Below, piece after piece: positions 12,874-27,300 of a DNA stretch of 64,000 nucleotides. The stretch lies in contig CM082592.2 in NCBI GenBank assembly GCA_040954595.2, forward strand, positions 8,556,001 to 8,620,000, in the 5' to 3' direction. A model generated the notes under the pieces. That model was not told where the DNA came from, ran no database searches, and worked only from the letters and a program-made list of their open reading frames with translations. Made by a program: the position numbers and the translations under genes. The DNA comes from Balanoglossus misakiensis. Lineage: Eukaryota > Hemichordata. The number at the start of each line of letters is the position of its first letter. The first letter of the stretch is position 1.

Positions 12874-15358
12874 CATGTCAGGCGCCAGCATCTCAGTGAG
12901 GCGGTGGACTGCTTGTCCCATTAGACGGACCAAACCCTCTCTTGCAGTAAAACATGCGATTTCCATTTTCTCACGGTATTTTATAAACCTTCATTTTTTC
13001 TATATTTCTTTCTAAGGTTTGTTGTCCTCTCATTGTGTGCAATTCAACAGTTTTCCTTGATCGGTCGAGAAGCTTGAAGGTTTCATACAATTTAGTTGTC
13101 AGTATTAATGGGCCAACTAAAAACAGTAAGAATAAAGAACCCCCTCCTTTCCCATAAAAGAAGAGCACAGTAATGACATCTTTAAAAGCATCGCAAACAT
13201 CCCGACGGGAATGAGTTTGGACTGAAACATTCTCATAAAAATGACTGTTAAGAGTTTGAAACAACTCCATGTTATGTTAATGGTACCATGAGACAAAGGA
13301 ACTTGTACATGTATATGGCACTTAAGGGGGTATTACGCTTGTTTTCGCTGGTCATCACTCCTTTTCTAATCGTAAATCACAACATTCGTTTCTCTAAAAC
13401 CACATTATGAGGTCCCTAACGGCAAGTACTCTCTGCTTATTCATTTCGTTCTATTCCAGAACTATCATTTTCTGAAGATCTGTCCCCCGAGGTGCGTACT
13501 ACCTTTTGGTCAGAGGTCAGGATACTTTCACCTTGGCGGGGAATCTTATTCTGACGAATGTCATATCTTCTGTTGTGACGAGTTTGTGTTAAAACTTCCT
13601 ATCCACAACAGTTGCCGAACTCATCACGGCCAATCGACCAAATCATTCCCTCGAACGAGACCAGGAAAAATGGACACAATTAAAAAGTTAACACAATTAA
13701 AACGCGATGGCTATTGTCTTGGTAGAACAACACATAGCACAATAACCCAATTTCGCAGGGGTCGTCGACACCAAGATCGATAACTGCAATCCTGCAACAA
13801 CAACAAAACACGGTCACGTGATTGTTCACTGACTACACGTTTGTCACCAGCCGTGTCGTCCATGCATGATGTGCAGTTATATTTATTTTGAGAAGACCCA
13901 GAGACGAGAATTCAACACTCGTATGGTAACCGTCTTGGTACTGATACAGTTTGTGTCACCGTCACGTGGTTCATGCTCGAAGCTTACTTTTGCATTGGCG
14001 TAGTTCGAGTGTTGTTTTGCTGTGATATATGCATGATAACAGGAGTAAATGACAGTTATGTCACAGCGGGTGGTCGCTAAACACAGTGGAAAACAAGAGT
14101 TGTTTACAGTTATACCAGAGCGGGAGGGGGGGGGGGTGTCCGTAAACAGATTATTAATAATATGGAAATGACTTGTTTTGCTTCTATGCATCCACAGTCA
14201 CAAGACAAAGAAAGTAAAGATAAAATACAGGCAAAACTGAAAACCAAAATAAAACCTCTTGATGTCACATAGGTCGATATCGACGACAATTTTCACAGAA
14301 CCGGTCAGATTGAACTGGCACTGCATGGATTGCAGTAACATCATTATTCCATATAAGGAAATGATGACGTAGCCTTCAAGCTTGGCAAAAACAGAGACAC
14401 GAAAACCAAGTACGAAGGGTTATTGTTCGCAGTTAATTGTCTGTTCGGGAGAGTGCGTATTTTGTCTGTCCTGTGCGCAAACAGACTTCAATTAGTTCAG
14501 GTAGCCTCGGGACGAGACTGTATCCAAAGGCCAGGGGTAATGGTGGATCATGATTGCTCACAGGTGATTCAAACAACAGACATCGTCTTCTGTTTGCGAC
14601 AAAACAACATCGGTTGTTACAAACAGACCAGCGACGAAAGACACAGGAAAAGGAACTGCCTGATAGAAAACATTTTGCTCAGTTCCCTTCTGTAGTCCTT
14701 CAACTTTCATATCCTCGTAACAGTTGTGCAACGATCACTTTTGGTACTATGTCTAACAGTTCTTAAGATTTTAACCTTCTGTAATTACTACAAGTGAAAT
14801 TATGGTAATACCGGATATATCCATCATTAACCCGTGTGTATTCCTTTGAGAGACACAGTTAAGTCTATTAGAACTCGTCAGGTTTTCTATGAAAGGATTA
14901 AACCTCTCAAGCAGAACTATTGTTCACGTCATGACGGCATAACCTTCTGCTGTTACTGTAAAATGCTGTAATTATCACTTCCCTTTACAATTCTCACTCC
15001 AATGTGCCTTTGCCACAGTGACTATATAGAATTGAGGGTTGAGTTAGTTTGTGCGGGGTTGCTTGAGATAAACAGTCATATACATGTAATGTCCACATTT
15101 TCTACATTATAGTACCTTGGCAGCCATGTTCAAATTATTATATGTGCGGTGTTAGCCATACATGCAGAGGCGCATATATACAACAAGTAGACACACGTCT
15201 GCTGATCAAAATATGAGTGACAGACAACGGTGAAAAGCTGTCAAGGCCGTATGATTTAGAGCCCAGGCGTCAATCATCTATGTTACGTAATACGTCGCAT
15301 GCAGTCGATCGTCTGTAAAATCATAGACTCTGCAGCAAGGATATATGGTAAAATCGCA

Positions 15359-15382
15359 GTCCCTCTATTGTAATAGAGAGAC
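15359..15382. repeat. second copy of the short hairpin, imperfect
   Basis: GTCCCTCTAT, loop TGTA, then ATAGAGAGAC. The stem is continuous apart from one C-A mismatch. It shares CAGTCCCTCT and GTAATAGAG with the hairpin at 12851. Confidence 0.45.
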
Positions 15383-18300
15383 CGTGATGGAATACTACCT
15401 CCATTTCATGCGTTGTCGTCGGCATCAATAAAATTAATTGTAAATATGGCGCTACCCAGCGTCGAGTAAACGCGACATACCGTTTTTCGTTTCCGATAAT
15501 ACCTCACTCGTGATAATACATTGATCATACGGTTTTGTGCAGTGTCCCTTATATGGTGCCCACCTTCCAGGTCGTAAAATTTGTTTTGTGTTTTTTTTTA
15601 AATCGATTTTTGGACCAGGTCGCGCACGCACTCTGGTCTTCGGTTCTCTGCTGTCTGGAGAATTTCAGTTTGGTTGCTTGGCATAATGTTATGTCGACGG
15701 TTATTGGCCATAAAAAGAAACGCGCCAATATTGGTCAGTGCGTCGATCTACGGCAGCAACTTCCAATGTTTTCGACAACAACAAGAATTCACTCCAATTT
15801 CTTTTTATCATTGATTTCTTTGTATAAAAAGTCGCTTGAAGCATATCGTTGAATGTATACGATTTATGGTGCTAAACGAAAACCATAAACTTTTACAACT
15901 ATTTTTATATAATGTTATGGCCTCTTTGTGAGGTAAGCGTTTTAAAATCAATATCGAATCAGTCGTTCGGCCAGTGCCCGACCTGGTTGTGATGTGATGC
16001 GTGAACGGTTTCACCACAGAACACGTTTTTGCTTCACCGCAAACTATTTCTTGCCAATATGAATGCGCATGTCTTCTTCAAAACAGAGCTGGTTCGCTCA
16101 GGGTTGTCATGACAACTACACAGGTCGGGAAGGAAGCACTTTATCTCTACTGACATGCTGTTGAGGGAGACATTTCCAAAGTGAGTTATAAAATAAAAAC
16201 AAAGTACGTAATCTTTCTAACTTAGAGGGCACTACACAGTTCAGCATTCGGATTTACCTGCGACGGGCCCGCGGGGCATACTTCTACTCACGACACGAAG
16301 AGTCACTATCGTTGTCATAAAAATAGATCCACGAAATTGTCTCGACAATTTTCTCTCATCAAGGAAATGAATAATAAATGTGAACTATAAAGTGGCGTAG
16401 AAATACTGGAGGCATGCTTAGCAACGTCAGAGAAGACTTGTGGAACCGTTTCAACATGTTCAATGCGTCATTCCACTCGCTAAATCAACCGGGAAGAGTT
16501 GACGCACGTCAATATCATACGAGGCTTTCAATGTTTCGGCCATCGTCTGTGGCCTTCACAATCTTCATTCGCGGCTGCATTCGGGCTTCAAGAAACGAGC
16601 AACTGTCGTCTCCATCCACTAAACGGCGGACAGGTTGCCCAATGAATATGACACCTCGTTGCGTCACGGCACTAGCGAGGTTTCCGAAACTTCCGACAGA
16701 CATGACCAGTCTGCAGTCTAGACATATTTCTACGGATAATGAATTTTTACGACTTCTTATACAAGCACCGAAAGGAAATTAAAAGCCCCGGTGTCAATAA
16801 CCACCGACCGTCAGTTGCCTTAATGTCCATTTTCATACTCACGAATAGGGTCGTTTTCTACAGAACACTGGGGATGCGAAGGCCAAATACGTTAAAGTTA
16901 CAGCGTTATTTTCCTGGGTTTTTATAGAGTCCTTTTTAACTAGTCCGCCGTGTCTTATTCTTCTGTAACCTTTATTCTGGTTTGCTCGTATTGTTTGGAG
17001 CTAAGGAGCACGTACAACGCCCTGGGAATTTCTTAAAGGACAAACAATGGTCCATTGTCTGTTGCACACAACTTTATTAGAAACAAAACATCGGATAACT
17101 GTACTGTGTACAGACCATTCCCCTTTAAACAGGCATCAGGCCCGTGGTAATTGCAAAGGATGCTGGTTGGAAAAGTAGGTATTAGGTAGCAGTTTTTCTC
17201 AGTGCTCATCACGTGCTTGATGTTAGGGTACAATTGCACATCCAGGGTTTGTCTTATCAAAGAGCTATTTATAGATGGTTCGGCAGAACTGCAAGGCCTT
17301 GGACTTCACCACATGCAGCGAGGGCCTTGGACTTTTTTATTCGAGTCTTTCGATTTTCAGGTCATAGAAAATAAATTCATTGTGTTTTGGAAGAAAGGTA
17401 CATGTACATCTGCCACGAGAATGTGGGTCGAGAAAACAATGGAAGACAAATGAAAGAAGAGGCGATTTGTCTCTTTTCTCAGTGTTTGCTGTTCTGTTCT
17501 GTTCTGTTCTAAAATATAAAAAATGCGCTTTTTTCCCGCAGTTAGACGCAGTCAGAGCTGACTGAACGATTCACAAATCCCTGGGGTTTCGATATATTTT
17601 CCAGTCCTCTGTTGGAAATATTAACGGTTGAAAAAACACGAATAGATGATCGTGTCCTCGTTAAACGCGAGAGAATGCTTGTCATATCTATACCGTTAAA
17701 AGACTGTCGGCTACTTCTATGCAGACAGTTCAAGGCCAAGTTTAATGTCAACGTTATATTTAGATTTTGCACCTCACATGAACCTGATTTGGCCCCTCGG
17801 TTTTCTGTATAATCGATTATGTTTGACCGGCAAAATCGTGGGTTTTTTTCAAATGAGGGCGACCTTTTCCGACCATAATCCAAAAATCGGTTCTTTAATT
17901 AATTATGCAATAATTGGTGTCTAATTATCACCTGGAAAATCGACATGTGCAGTGCAGGGCTCTATCCGTACCCGCCTATTGTTCTCGCGTTGAAGTCATT
18001 GTTACGTAACTGGTTTTCAGCAATTAACGAAACGGTACTTGTGAGACTGAGCAAAGAGGGCTGACAGGTTTCCGTTCACGCGCCGCACGCGCCAAGGAAC
18101 GTGATTGGGATAAATCTCACGTGGTTACTAAAACCCCGTGTCGCCATGCGCGTATTTCGCGTAAACTTTCGCTGGCCTCACCCCATACCCTGGAACTTAA
18201 TGAGCAGTTTTTACAAACAACAGAACCAGTTTCTTATTTTGGTAACATGCGAAAAAAGGAGGGTACTTTGAATTTGTTTTGATCAAAGTAAAGGAGCAAA

Positions 18301-18766
18301 AGGTTTTCGATTGTCCAGATGCAATATGTAGATGCTCGAGGGCTGTTTACTGAAGGAATACTAAAATTAAAACCAGGTAAACGAAAACAACAAAATCGAC
18401 GACAACAACAAAAGGGTGGCATGAAATGAGGCCAGTGGGCAAATTTGCATTTCACGTGTCCAAATACATGTAGGACATGCGATCATGGATATTGTGAGTG
18501 GTTGCATTTCGTGTTTTGGTTTGCGACGAAAAAAAAACCCTATGTCGAAATAGCAAGGGTTAATTGGCATATAGCCATGTAGATAAATTGTATTGAACAC
18601 AATTCAGGTCGGGTCATTTACGTGTGAAATGTGATACTGTGCGATTCTTTGTATTCCAAGGGCATGCTGGGCCTGAGCTAAAGTGAATATGATATACTAG
18701 TATACCTGGATGTATGTATTCGGAGAATATCGTTCATTTTATAAACCTACAGCCTAACGCGCACCT

Positions 18767-18770
<4 letters not shown>

Positions 18771-18810
<40 letters not shown>

Positions 18811-18833
18811 ACCCCCCCCCCCCTCTCTCTCTC
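18771..18833. repeat. CT microsatellite with poly-C core
   Basis: A (TC)n run of roughly 38 bases, then a C-run broken once by A, then further CT repeats. Simple sequence with no gene nearby. Confidence 0.9.
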
Positions 18834-21674
18834 AGGTAAATTTCATTCCACATGTGTGTACGCGCTCGACATATTCCATGTTTTCCCTGTGCGCCCAGTC
18901 GCCTAGACGACGGCAAACCACAGATGTATAGTACATCTACTCGATATTTTCGAACAATAGTGCAAACCTCACTAAACACCCGGTACTCGGTGTCGACGCA
19001 TTAAACTCTGGCGACCGTGCAAACAGAAATAACCTTCACACGTACTCGTCGTGTCATGTTTGCCAGACATCCTCCAAAAACAACCCGCGCAACAACAATT
19101 TTCAAAATTCACACTGCGTACCCCGTCCCATAGATGGGTCGAAGTAGACCCCGGGGCCCGCTCAGTTGTTTTGCGTCGCAATTTCTACCAGAATGTCACG
19201 TGAAGTGTGCGACGTCACTTTGCCCTAATAAATTATTCTTTGCGCCCTGATTTTTATTGTAAACATCACTGTATTACCGGTATAATGATGTACATCATTT
19301 CTTTCTGTATCAAGCAAGTGCAGTGGGGGATGATGTTTGTTACTTTGAAGAATGATCTCTTGAAAGTCCGCCAGTAAGTTTATTTTTTTCCACACGTAGT
19401 GCAGAGTGGAAATTAATTGTTCATGGCATCACAAAATATTTCATTTTGACGCCTAAATTATACCCCAGCAATAAAACGTCATACAATCTAGTCCTCTTCA
19501 CCAGCCATTGTTTATTCGGGCAAGGACCCTCCCCGGACCCCCCCCCCCCCTCCTCCTCAAAAGGGATCAGTCGATGCCTTCCAGTCGGGTCTAGCAGACA
19601 GTGCATTGTCGTCGCGTTATTTTCTCATTGTGTACATGATATATCTCGCTGTTGCTGTTATCGTTGCTTCAAGGATGTTTATTTCTTCGAATAAACATTG
19701 GAAATGGCAAAGCTCGTTGTCGACTGATTCCTACACAATGCGACACTCGTGTCCTTGGGTATGGACCAAAGTCCTCCTAGCTACCACCGAATGAATTAAA
19801 CCCAGATTGACCAGTAAGGTGAACTTTGTGAACGCCAGTCACCCCTGCAGGTCTGTGAACGCCTAAAGGTTTATTTGGGTGAATGAAGTTTGTTCTTGGA
19901 TCTTTATACATTGTGTGTTGATAAGGAGAACAGGGAATCTTTTTTTGGAAAAAAAAACCCGATGCCTGGTGATCCAACCGTTCACGATCCGAGCCGCACA
20001 CTATACCATAAATCGCTGTTGTACATAAAAATTATGATACAGGTATACGTTAGTCGTACATCAACATGTTTACCACGTTCGGTAATGGAGCTACACTGAC
20101 AGAGATGAATTTATAAGTAAACAGTCATCTGTAATCATGGCGATTGATTCTGACTGGACAACCATTGGGAAATGGATAAATTTACCTAAGTCACCACTTT
20201 CCACTGCATCAGTAAACAGGATGTACATCAGATAAAATTAGATCACCTTCTCATCTGTTAAATGGGGGTATGAGTGGGATGGGTATGAATCACATAGGAC
20301 GTTGTACGAATATCTGTGGCTGCCCTTCTTGGCAACAAGCGTCCAGTGTTATATATGGGCGATTCTGCTCGAAACATATCTCCATCGTATCATCAACATC
20401 TATTATAGTAAACCGTGAACACAATCAATAGACCCGAAACGGCGTGTGTCTTGTCCTTACCGGCACGAGTAAGAAGGATCTAGAGAAATATGAAAGTAAA
20501 CCACGTGTGTTTATTATTAACATGCATCGCAATTTTGGAACATTGCCAAAAACTCCATGACGTCACGCTATTCATATACGTCACCTGACCTCTTTTTCGC
20601 CCAGTTTGGTGTCAAGTCCTATATTTCTCCACCACAACAAATGGTGGTTTTTACAATAGAAAGGAAGTTGTGCCATTTGGTCGAGACTGGGTTCTAAGGA
20701 GAAAATCTTGTTAACAGCAGTTACCGACCTTCGGTAAAAATTGCCAAAATTGGGCCCTTTAATTTGACTGTCGTGTTAGCTTTTTAACACTCGCCCTTTT
20801 CATTTTTAATGTACGATCACACTCATATATAGGTCAGAGCTCATTCTGTGATCAAACCATCCGTTAACATGGTCGCATTTTCACTTTTGTTCAAAATCTT
20901 TGAAGCTTGACTTTTCTGTTTCGATCTCGCTCAAGCTCTCGGTATATCCATGGAGTAGGGGAAAAGAACATCTATGATGTAAACTTCTATTCTCCGTCTT
21001 CGGGTACTAGTAAAACAAGCGTCCCGGTATTCCCCGACCGTGTAAATCACCAACTCACCGCGTACCCCCATTTGATCAAAAGAGATTTACGACGTAAACG
21101 ACATCGGACTCTGCCCCACTGTGATTGGCCGCACGTACTATGCCGTCAGTTACGTCTTCGTGGAAATTACATTTCGCAATACACACTTATGGCGTGATTA
21201 CTGATGTAATCAGTTTAAATACAGTCAAAAATTGTACTTTTAAGTGTATAGGTCAACCATAGTGCATATGTAGGCCACGATGACTGAATTTACGCATCCT
21301 GGTCCTAACTACTACGGACGTGCGTTTACATATTACAGTTATGCGCAATTTAGTCTCTGTGGTTTTAGCGCGTGCGACATTGAGAAAAGTTTCGCCGCTT
21401 TTACAAAACATCTTTTTTTACTACACACCGCTCATTTATTTCGCATATAATTGTAGAAAGATTACTTTAGGTCCTATATAAATACATTTTAGTCGAGACG
21501 GGATATTTTAAACCCGTTATGTAACTTTGTCGTTAGCAGGTCAAGTGGACTTTCGTATCACAACAACAGATGTATCTTAAAAGCTGACTACAGACTCAGC
21601 AGGACCGGCTGGGTCACTGAGACATCATAGGCCACGTCCCCAGAGAAAGTACGACGGGAAATCATGCCATTTAA

Positions 21675-22452
21675 GGCTGCATTCACAAACACCTCTGGAG
21701 GGGGGGGGCGGGAGAATTCAATTTTTTTTACCGCTAATTTTCACATGCCCCCCTTCCGAACTGCCAATATTTTCAAATCCCCCCCTTCCGAACTGCCAAA
21801 ATTTTGAAATCCCCCCCCCCCATTTTCTTTCACAGAGCAAAACACATCACCTATCTATCTTGTAAAAAGAAAAACAGCGCTCCCATGAAAAGAATTTGAA
21901 ACTGATGTTTCCCCTCATCAGTGGGTATTAAAACTGAACATTGTTTCTATTTTTTAAGTACATATATTTGTATTCTGTGTTGGGAGACATTGTAAACCGA
22001 GAATTGAAGGGGGTGGGTTTGGGAGGGGGTGTCCCCCTCCCACGTAAGAAAATTTTCTAAAATACAGAGCTCAAAGCTGCATTTTAATGAACCCGGCAAA
22101 AGCAAATTAACTCAACTACCGGTATGTTGGGGAGGACAAATTTAACCGTCGTCGCTCAAAGTTATCATGGGGTGGGGCAAGTCCCCTGACCTGGGACACT
22201 AGATAAACCAGTCAATGATTGAAAGGTGTTGATGAATGGAGGGGGTGGGAAATTAGAAAATTTTGTAAAATATAGGGCGCGAAACTGCATTTTTGTGGAC
22301 TCAAAATAAATATTTAGTCGTTAAAGTTTTCAAGTCCCCCCCTTTCAGTCCCTAAATTATTTCAAATCCCCCCCTTACATACCCTCAATTTTTTCAAATC
22401 CCCCCCCTCAATTCTCCCGCCCCCCCCTCCAGAGGTGTTTGTGAATGCAGCC
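21675..22452. mobile_element. 778 bp element with ~44 bp terminal inverted repeats
   Basis: The left end (21675-21718) begins GGCTGCATTCACAAACACC and continues through a G-run to GAATT. The right end (22410-22452) is its reverse complement apart from one G in the homopolymer. The interior is non-coding, with C-runs behind repeated TTTCAAATCC units and a GGGAGGGGGTGTCCCCCTCCC-like hairpin near 22020. TTAA adjoins the left end (21671-21674). The right flank reads TAAC, so the duplication is degraded or not TTAA. It resembles a non-autonomous foldback/MITE-type DNA element. Confidence 0.65.
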
Positions 22453-23549
22453 TAACATCCGATATTTTATCTTTGTATGTAACAAGACATACATTGTTTT
22501 CTATCTTTTACTTCTGCATTTCATTTCCGCGATTTCTCACCAATCTTCGTTTGGTACTTGAAATATGGTGTAAAGTTATTTCCTCAAGTGGTTTCGTACT
22601 GAGAAATTTGCCAAATTATTGGTGACAAGTTTCAATTTCGTAACAAGTGATGTATTATCGTCCAGTAAAGCATATCAGAATTGAATCGAAATCTTGATAT
22701 ATATACAAGAAAAACCGCTCGAGAGATCATCTCCTGGATTTTGTTCCTACATTGGGTCAACACGTGACAGCCATAAGTCAGGTTTAATTACATAACTTTC
22801 AAATCCGACTTAGCCTTAAAAGTAAACAAACAACGGTAACCAGTACCAGTAAACGGTCTCGACACAAGGAAATCCCCTTCTCCCAAAAATCACATCATCC
22901 TTGAGTGTCGCAAAAACATCATGGGAAAGTCGGAAACTGTTTTGACGGGGAGAGGGAGATAAGTCCGTGTGTTAGAAGTGATAAAGACGTCCTGTGATTC
23001 TCAAGTAAACACAATAAATGCGGGAAAAACATTACGTTGCACTTAAAAGTCAAGCACTAGGGGTGAAAGACCTCCCTACTTTTTGCTCATGTGACCTATT
23101 CTCGCGCACTAATTTAGATAGGTTTGTTTGTCAACAACATGATTTGACCGACATTTGAACCGCGAGAAATGTTGGACAGTGGTAAAAAATGGTCCACGAG
23201 AATCAAAATTTAGAATACACATCCTATAAATGTACTTGCATGGAATTTCCCTCTGATGCAAGGTACGTGTACGTACCTATGGAGATGTATGTGTACAGGC
23301 AGATCATTGTGTATGCAACCATAACATGACCTCAAATTTGCATTAGGTCAGAGAAGGGATCCAACTAGACTATATTTTTAAGGGGTGGGCGACCCTTATT
23401 TTGACTTACATTTCCGAATGATTACATCAATCTTCCACAAAATGGAAGTATAAAATCAAAGGATATTTCTAAAGGATTTCATGCAAATAAACCTATTTGA
23501 TTAAGAGAAGAAAATCCTTTCAGCACAAGAAACCTGGTATACGAGAGTT

Positions 23550-24360
23550 GTTTCCAAAAGAATGGCATCGTCTGGTCACATGGCGTTATGTCGTCATACA
23601 TTTTCCGCGGACGTGAAATAAACACTGTCTCCGCGCAGAAGTATCCCCATAACATTTGCTGCAGGTACGAGTTGTCGAAGAAAATCTACGTCGATTTTTC
23701 AGTCGTTGGTTAAGTTACCGTCAACATTTCATGTCGAGCTGACCCTGGTATCAGCATTAGATGTGGTCGGCCGTAACATTTTTTCCGAATGTAGCCAACA
23801 TTTTGATCGGTAAGTATATTTTTGAGCGATGCAATATGTACATTGCATGTGCTTTGTGATGAAGGCAGACGTGCTCGTTCGACCTCTTACTTTTCCACAT
23901 CGCCTGTCTTTGTTTCTCTCAGCTTTGTTGTGACGGCAGGGGAAAACGTTGAGTTGATGACAGAAATGTAGTCTGATGTTCATTCTCTGGAATGGCGCAG
24001 AGGCTGGCGCACCGATCGCAAAAAAATTCACGATCTGGTAACAGCGGCACGGCGACGTCCACGCGGCAGTCAGCTGGTGTTGTCGTCTGTTACTGTTGTG
24101 TTGCCGTTTCTCGCTGTTCGGTTAATGGTTGCCGCGATCGTGTGCTCTGTACTCGCGGTTACTAACTAACCAGGATCGGGAAAGGGCACCAAGCGGGCAC
24201 GTCTGAAGTCAAGGTTCAACTCTGATTTCTGTGCCGCCGAAACAAAATCAGCCTTGAACGGCCCGGAAACTATGTTTAGCCAAGGTCTAAATTGTATTTG
24301 TGAGCGCGCTGTGCCGGTGAAGGGTCTCAGTCATCACACACGTACGCAACAACAACAACA
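23550..24360 (+). promoter_or_regulatory. CpG-richer patch, possible distal promoter of YPEL
   Basis: The patch has visibly more CG dinucleotides than its surroundings and contains a strong plus-strand donor-like site, ATCG followed by GTAAGTAT, at 23809/23810. A good acceptor at 30292 lies just upstream of the YPEL start codon, so a remote non-coding first exon ending near 23809 would fit. Vertebrate YPEL genes commonly have 5' non-coding exons. This is inference; no TATA or initiator was identified. Confidence 0.25.
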
Positions 24361-27300
24361 CAATGTCAAATCAGTTATATGAAGCAGATAGTTTGGTATA
24401 GCATTGGGGTTGTTTTCATAATAACTGAGCCCATTAGATTGGCTTTTTTTGCAGGGAAGTCAAAACAAACCTTTTCACACTTGCCAAGACTGTTATGTGC
24501 TGACGTAATTAATTAAGGAGTTTCGGCCAAGGCTGTATTATGGAGCGCTTCTTGCCAGATGTTACAAAGGAAAAATTAATTGAATTTTAACAAAGCACCG
24601 TTGTTATTATGGCTATCGCGAGAGGTCATCGCCACTGAGCTGGCCAGAGCCAATTTCCTGTCTACAGTTTCTCATTTGCTTGTCCCTTGGAAGGAAGCTC
24701 TCTAGCCTTGCATCCATCCTTATCCGGGGTGCTCAGCTGGGGCTCAGTAACATTTCAGTTGTGGCAGACTACAACAATAACAGTTTCACGATGTCACGAA
24801 ATGGACAAGTACATGTATATTTCGTTTTGTGTCAAGGATTATCTCATTTAAATCTTTTTGTAGGGTGGTTCGTTTAGTTTTTTCAGGGACACCAGTGATA
24901 TGATTGAAAGGTGAGTGTGGCTAGGTGTCCAGTTTTAAGAGTGGAGGGACACTGTGGCCCTGTCCCTTTGTTATTGATCAGGATCCTGTTAAATATTAAT
25001 CACTAATCATAATAGACAGAGTGCAGACTGAAAAGGGACCCTGCCATTTAAATCTGCAGAGAAAGACCCTGTGCTTTCGTCATAACAGCCTTGTCAATAT
25101 TTCAATGGCCGGGCATTCTTAGAGAAAAAAAGCAGGGTATTGATGTTGTGGCTAGGTGCCCTATTTTCGGAGCAGCAACAGGAAAAGAGGTCAATCGAAC
25201 TCGAAAATGACCGATGACATCATAGGGTGAACAGCTCCTCATTGGTGACATATCAACAAAGGGACTTCCCGATGGCAGGTCATTGGCTGGTCCAAAATAA
25301 ATATAGTTGTCATGAAAAATGGACTTGTTTACGACAGAATCACATCAGATAAAAATTGTATATCAGTCAAAAAAGGGCAGCTCTCTGTCAAAAACGACGT
25401 CATCTGACCTGACCCTGCAGTCCCATTGGATGAAAATAGCTCGCCACAGTTAAAATTATGTTGCTGTAGACATGTTACATAATATTGGAAGTTTTAATTA
25501 AATAGCGGAGTTCATTAGAATGATTGGGTAACTCAGTAACTTTCAACATGTTCAGGAACTAGAACCAGACCATATGGGCAGTCTGCCCGTATTTATCACA
25601 GGTTGATGAAATTTTTAAGTGAAAACAGCACTGAAATTCCCCGACTGTTATATAGTCCTGAAGTAATTCTAAGCATAAAGTCTTCATATTCGCGGCACGC
25701 GATAAAATAATTCCTCAGAAGGAAATTGTACAAGCCGACATTTTAATCAGCTTTTAGGGTCAGTTGAATGTGAAGGCCATGTGATGGAGATAATTATTGA
25801 TCTGTTTGCTGTTGATCCTTTTGTTTCTGCCAGGGGATTAAAATTTGATCGCGGTATTCAACTTTGTGAGCTGGAGTGCGTAAAATAATATTCTGATGAA
25901 GAATTTCCTGTATTGAGGTCAGTTGAATCGCTTTGGCTTCATGAAAAGTGCCAGTTGAGTACCATTTCCGGTGTCCCTTTGATTTTGATTTTGCCCGTTT
26001 GTGAGAATCTGTCGTCTCAATCTCAAAGCGTAGTAATCTCCTGTGGCCCTCCCTGACGATGTGCAAATGAGAGTTCATGGTTGTTCGTGGGACTTCGCTC
26101 TGTGATGGAACAGCTAGGTCACGTAAGGTGAAGGGGAAAAAAAGCATCTTTAAAGAAGCAAGTGTACCCATGAAAATCATTTCACAGTGCTCACCTTTGT
26201 GACATTTCGGATTTATAAACAAAACACCACGATTTATGCGATAGATATTGCACTATATACATGCAGAAGGTTAATTTGTTTTGTGCGGCAACTGTGATTG
26301 GTTGAGTCGGTTTTTTGCCACAGAGGTTTTTTTCTGATGGAATTTTCTGATGGAATGGGGTTGCGTCGAACATACGTGAGCTAGAAGCCGGTAGAATCAG
26401 ATGGTACTGTAGTAATACAAGACTTCATCACCCCAATTAGGAATTGTCAAATGTCACACGGCTTTAGTGATCTCAGTCATGGAATGTATTGAAGTGCTCT
26501 GACATCCAGTGTCAGGTTTACGAAGGCAGGTTTTTCCGGTGCACACAGTGGAAACGTCTACGAATCAGAATTCTGGTGGCAGTTTGTCTTGACGAGCTGT
26601 CTTGGGTCCAGTTCTTTCTTTGTGTGTTGTTGGATATTTTTTTTTCTTCTGAAAACAAAATCGAGTGATGTGAATGCTCTGTGGAAACACTAGCCAGGGT
26701 TGCTGTGTGCCGTGAAACCCAATACACACTTCTTTGTAAGCTAAATGTAGAGTGAAAATGCAGTTTGCAGTTTTGAGGGTTACAGTCAAAACAACTGTGA
26801 ACTGGCTCGGATTATTGCAGACGGACAAAAACGTAGCTGGTACCAGCTGGGCTGTGTCGTAGCCACTGGGCCATTTTTTTTACCTGCGTGGGGGTCAAAG
26901 TTGAACTGGGAGCCAATGAAAAACAACTGAATGCACTGTTGACCAGCAGAGGCAGTGTCGGCGAAATGGAAACACAATATGCGATTGTCCGGCGCAAGAA
27001 AAGACGACACGTTTGTTGTGCGGTGGTGTTTTGTCTGGACTTGATTTGACAACCATAGAAAAAAAAAGAGATTAATTGCCTTTGTTAGCGAAGCCTGTAA
27101 AAATACAGACAGAAGAAGCGGTTTATTTCAGCTCTCTGTTTGTTATTCTATCTATACAAACATTACCCTTGAAAAAATATAAATAGTAGGTTAATGTTAT
27201 TTATGGTCGAAAAAGCTTTAAAATTAGAGCGGCCAATCCTCATCAGACAGAAATGAGTTACACTGATTACATTCATACAGTGAGTGAGTTAGTGAGTTAA

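Larger units (their letters stand above)
11446..21674. other. intergenic spacer
   Basis: About 10.2 kb without a gene I can support. The first few hundred bases should hold the promoter of the PTB gene ending at 10048. Two similar short hairpins (near 12851 and 15359), poly-G/poly-C runs (about 14127-14136 and 19539-19550), a CT/C tract near 18771, and an X-box-like palindrome GTTGTCATGACAAC at 16104-16117 stand out. Every open frame is short and unlike known families. Confidence 0.5.
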
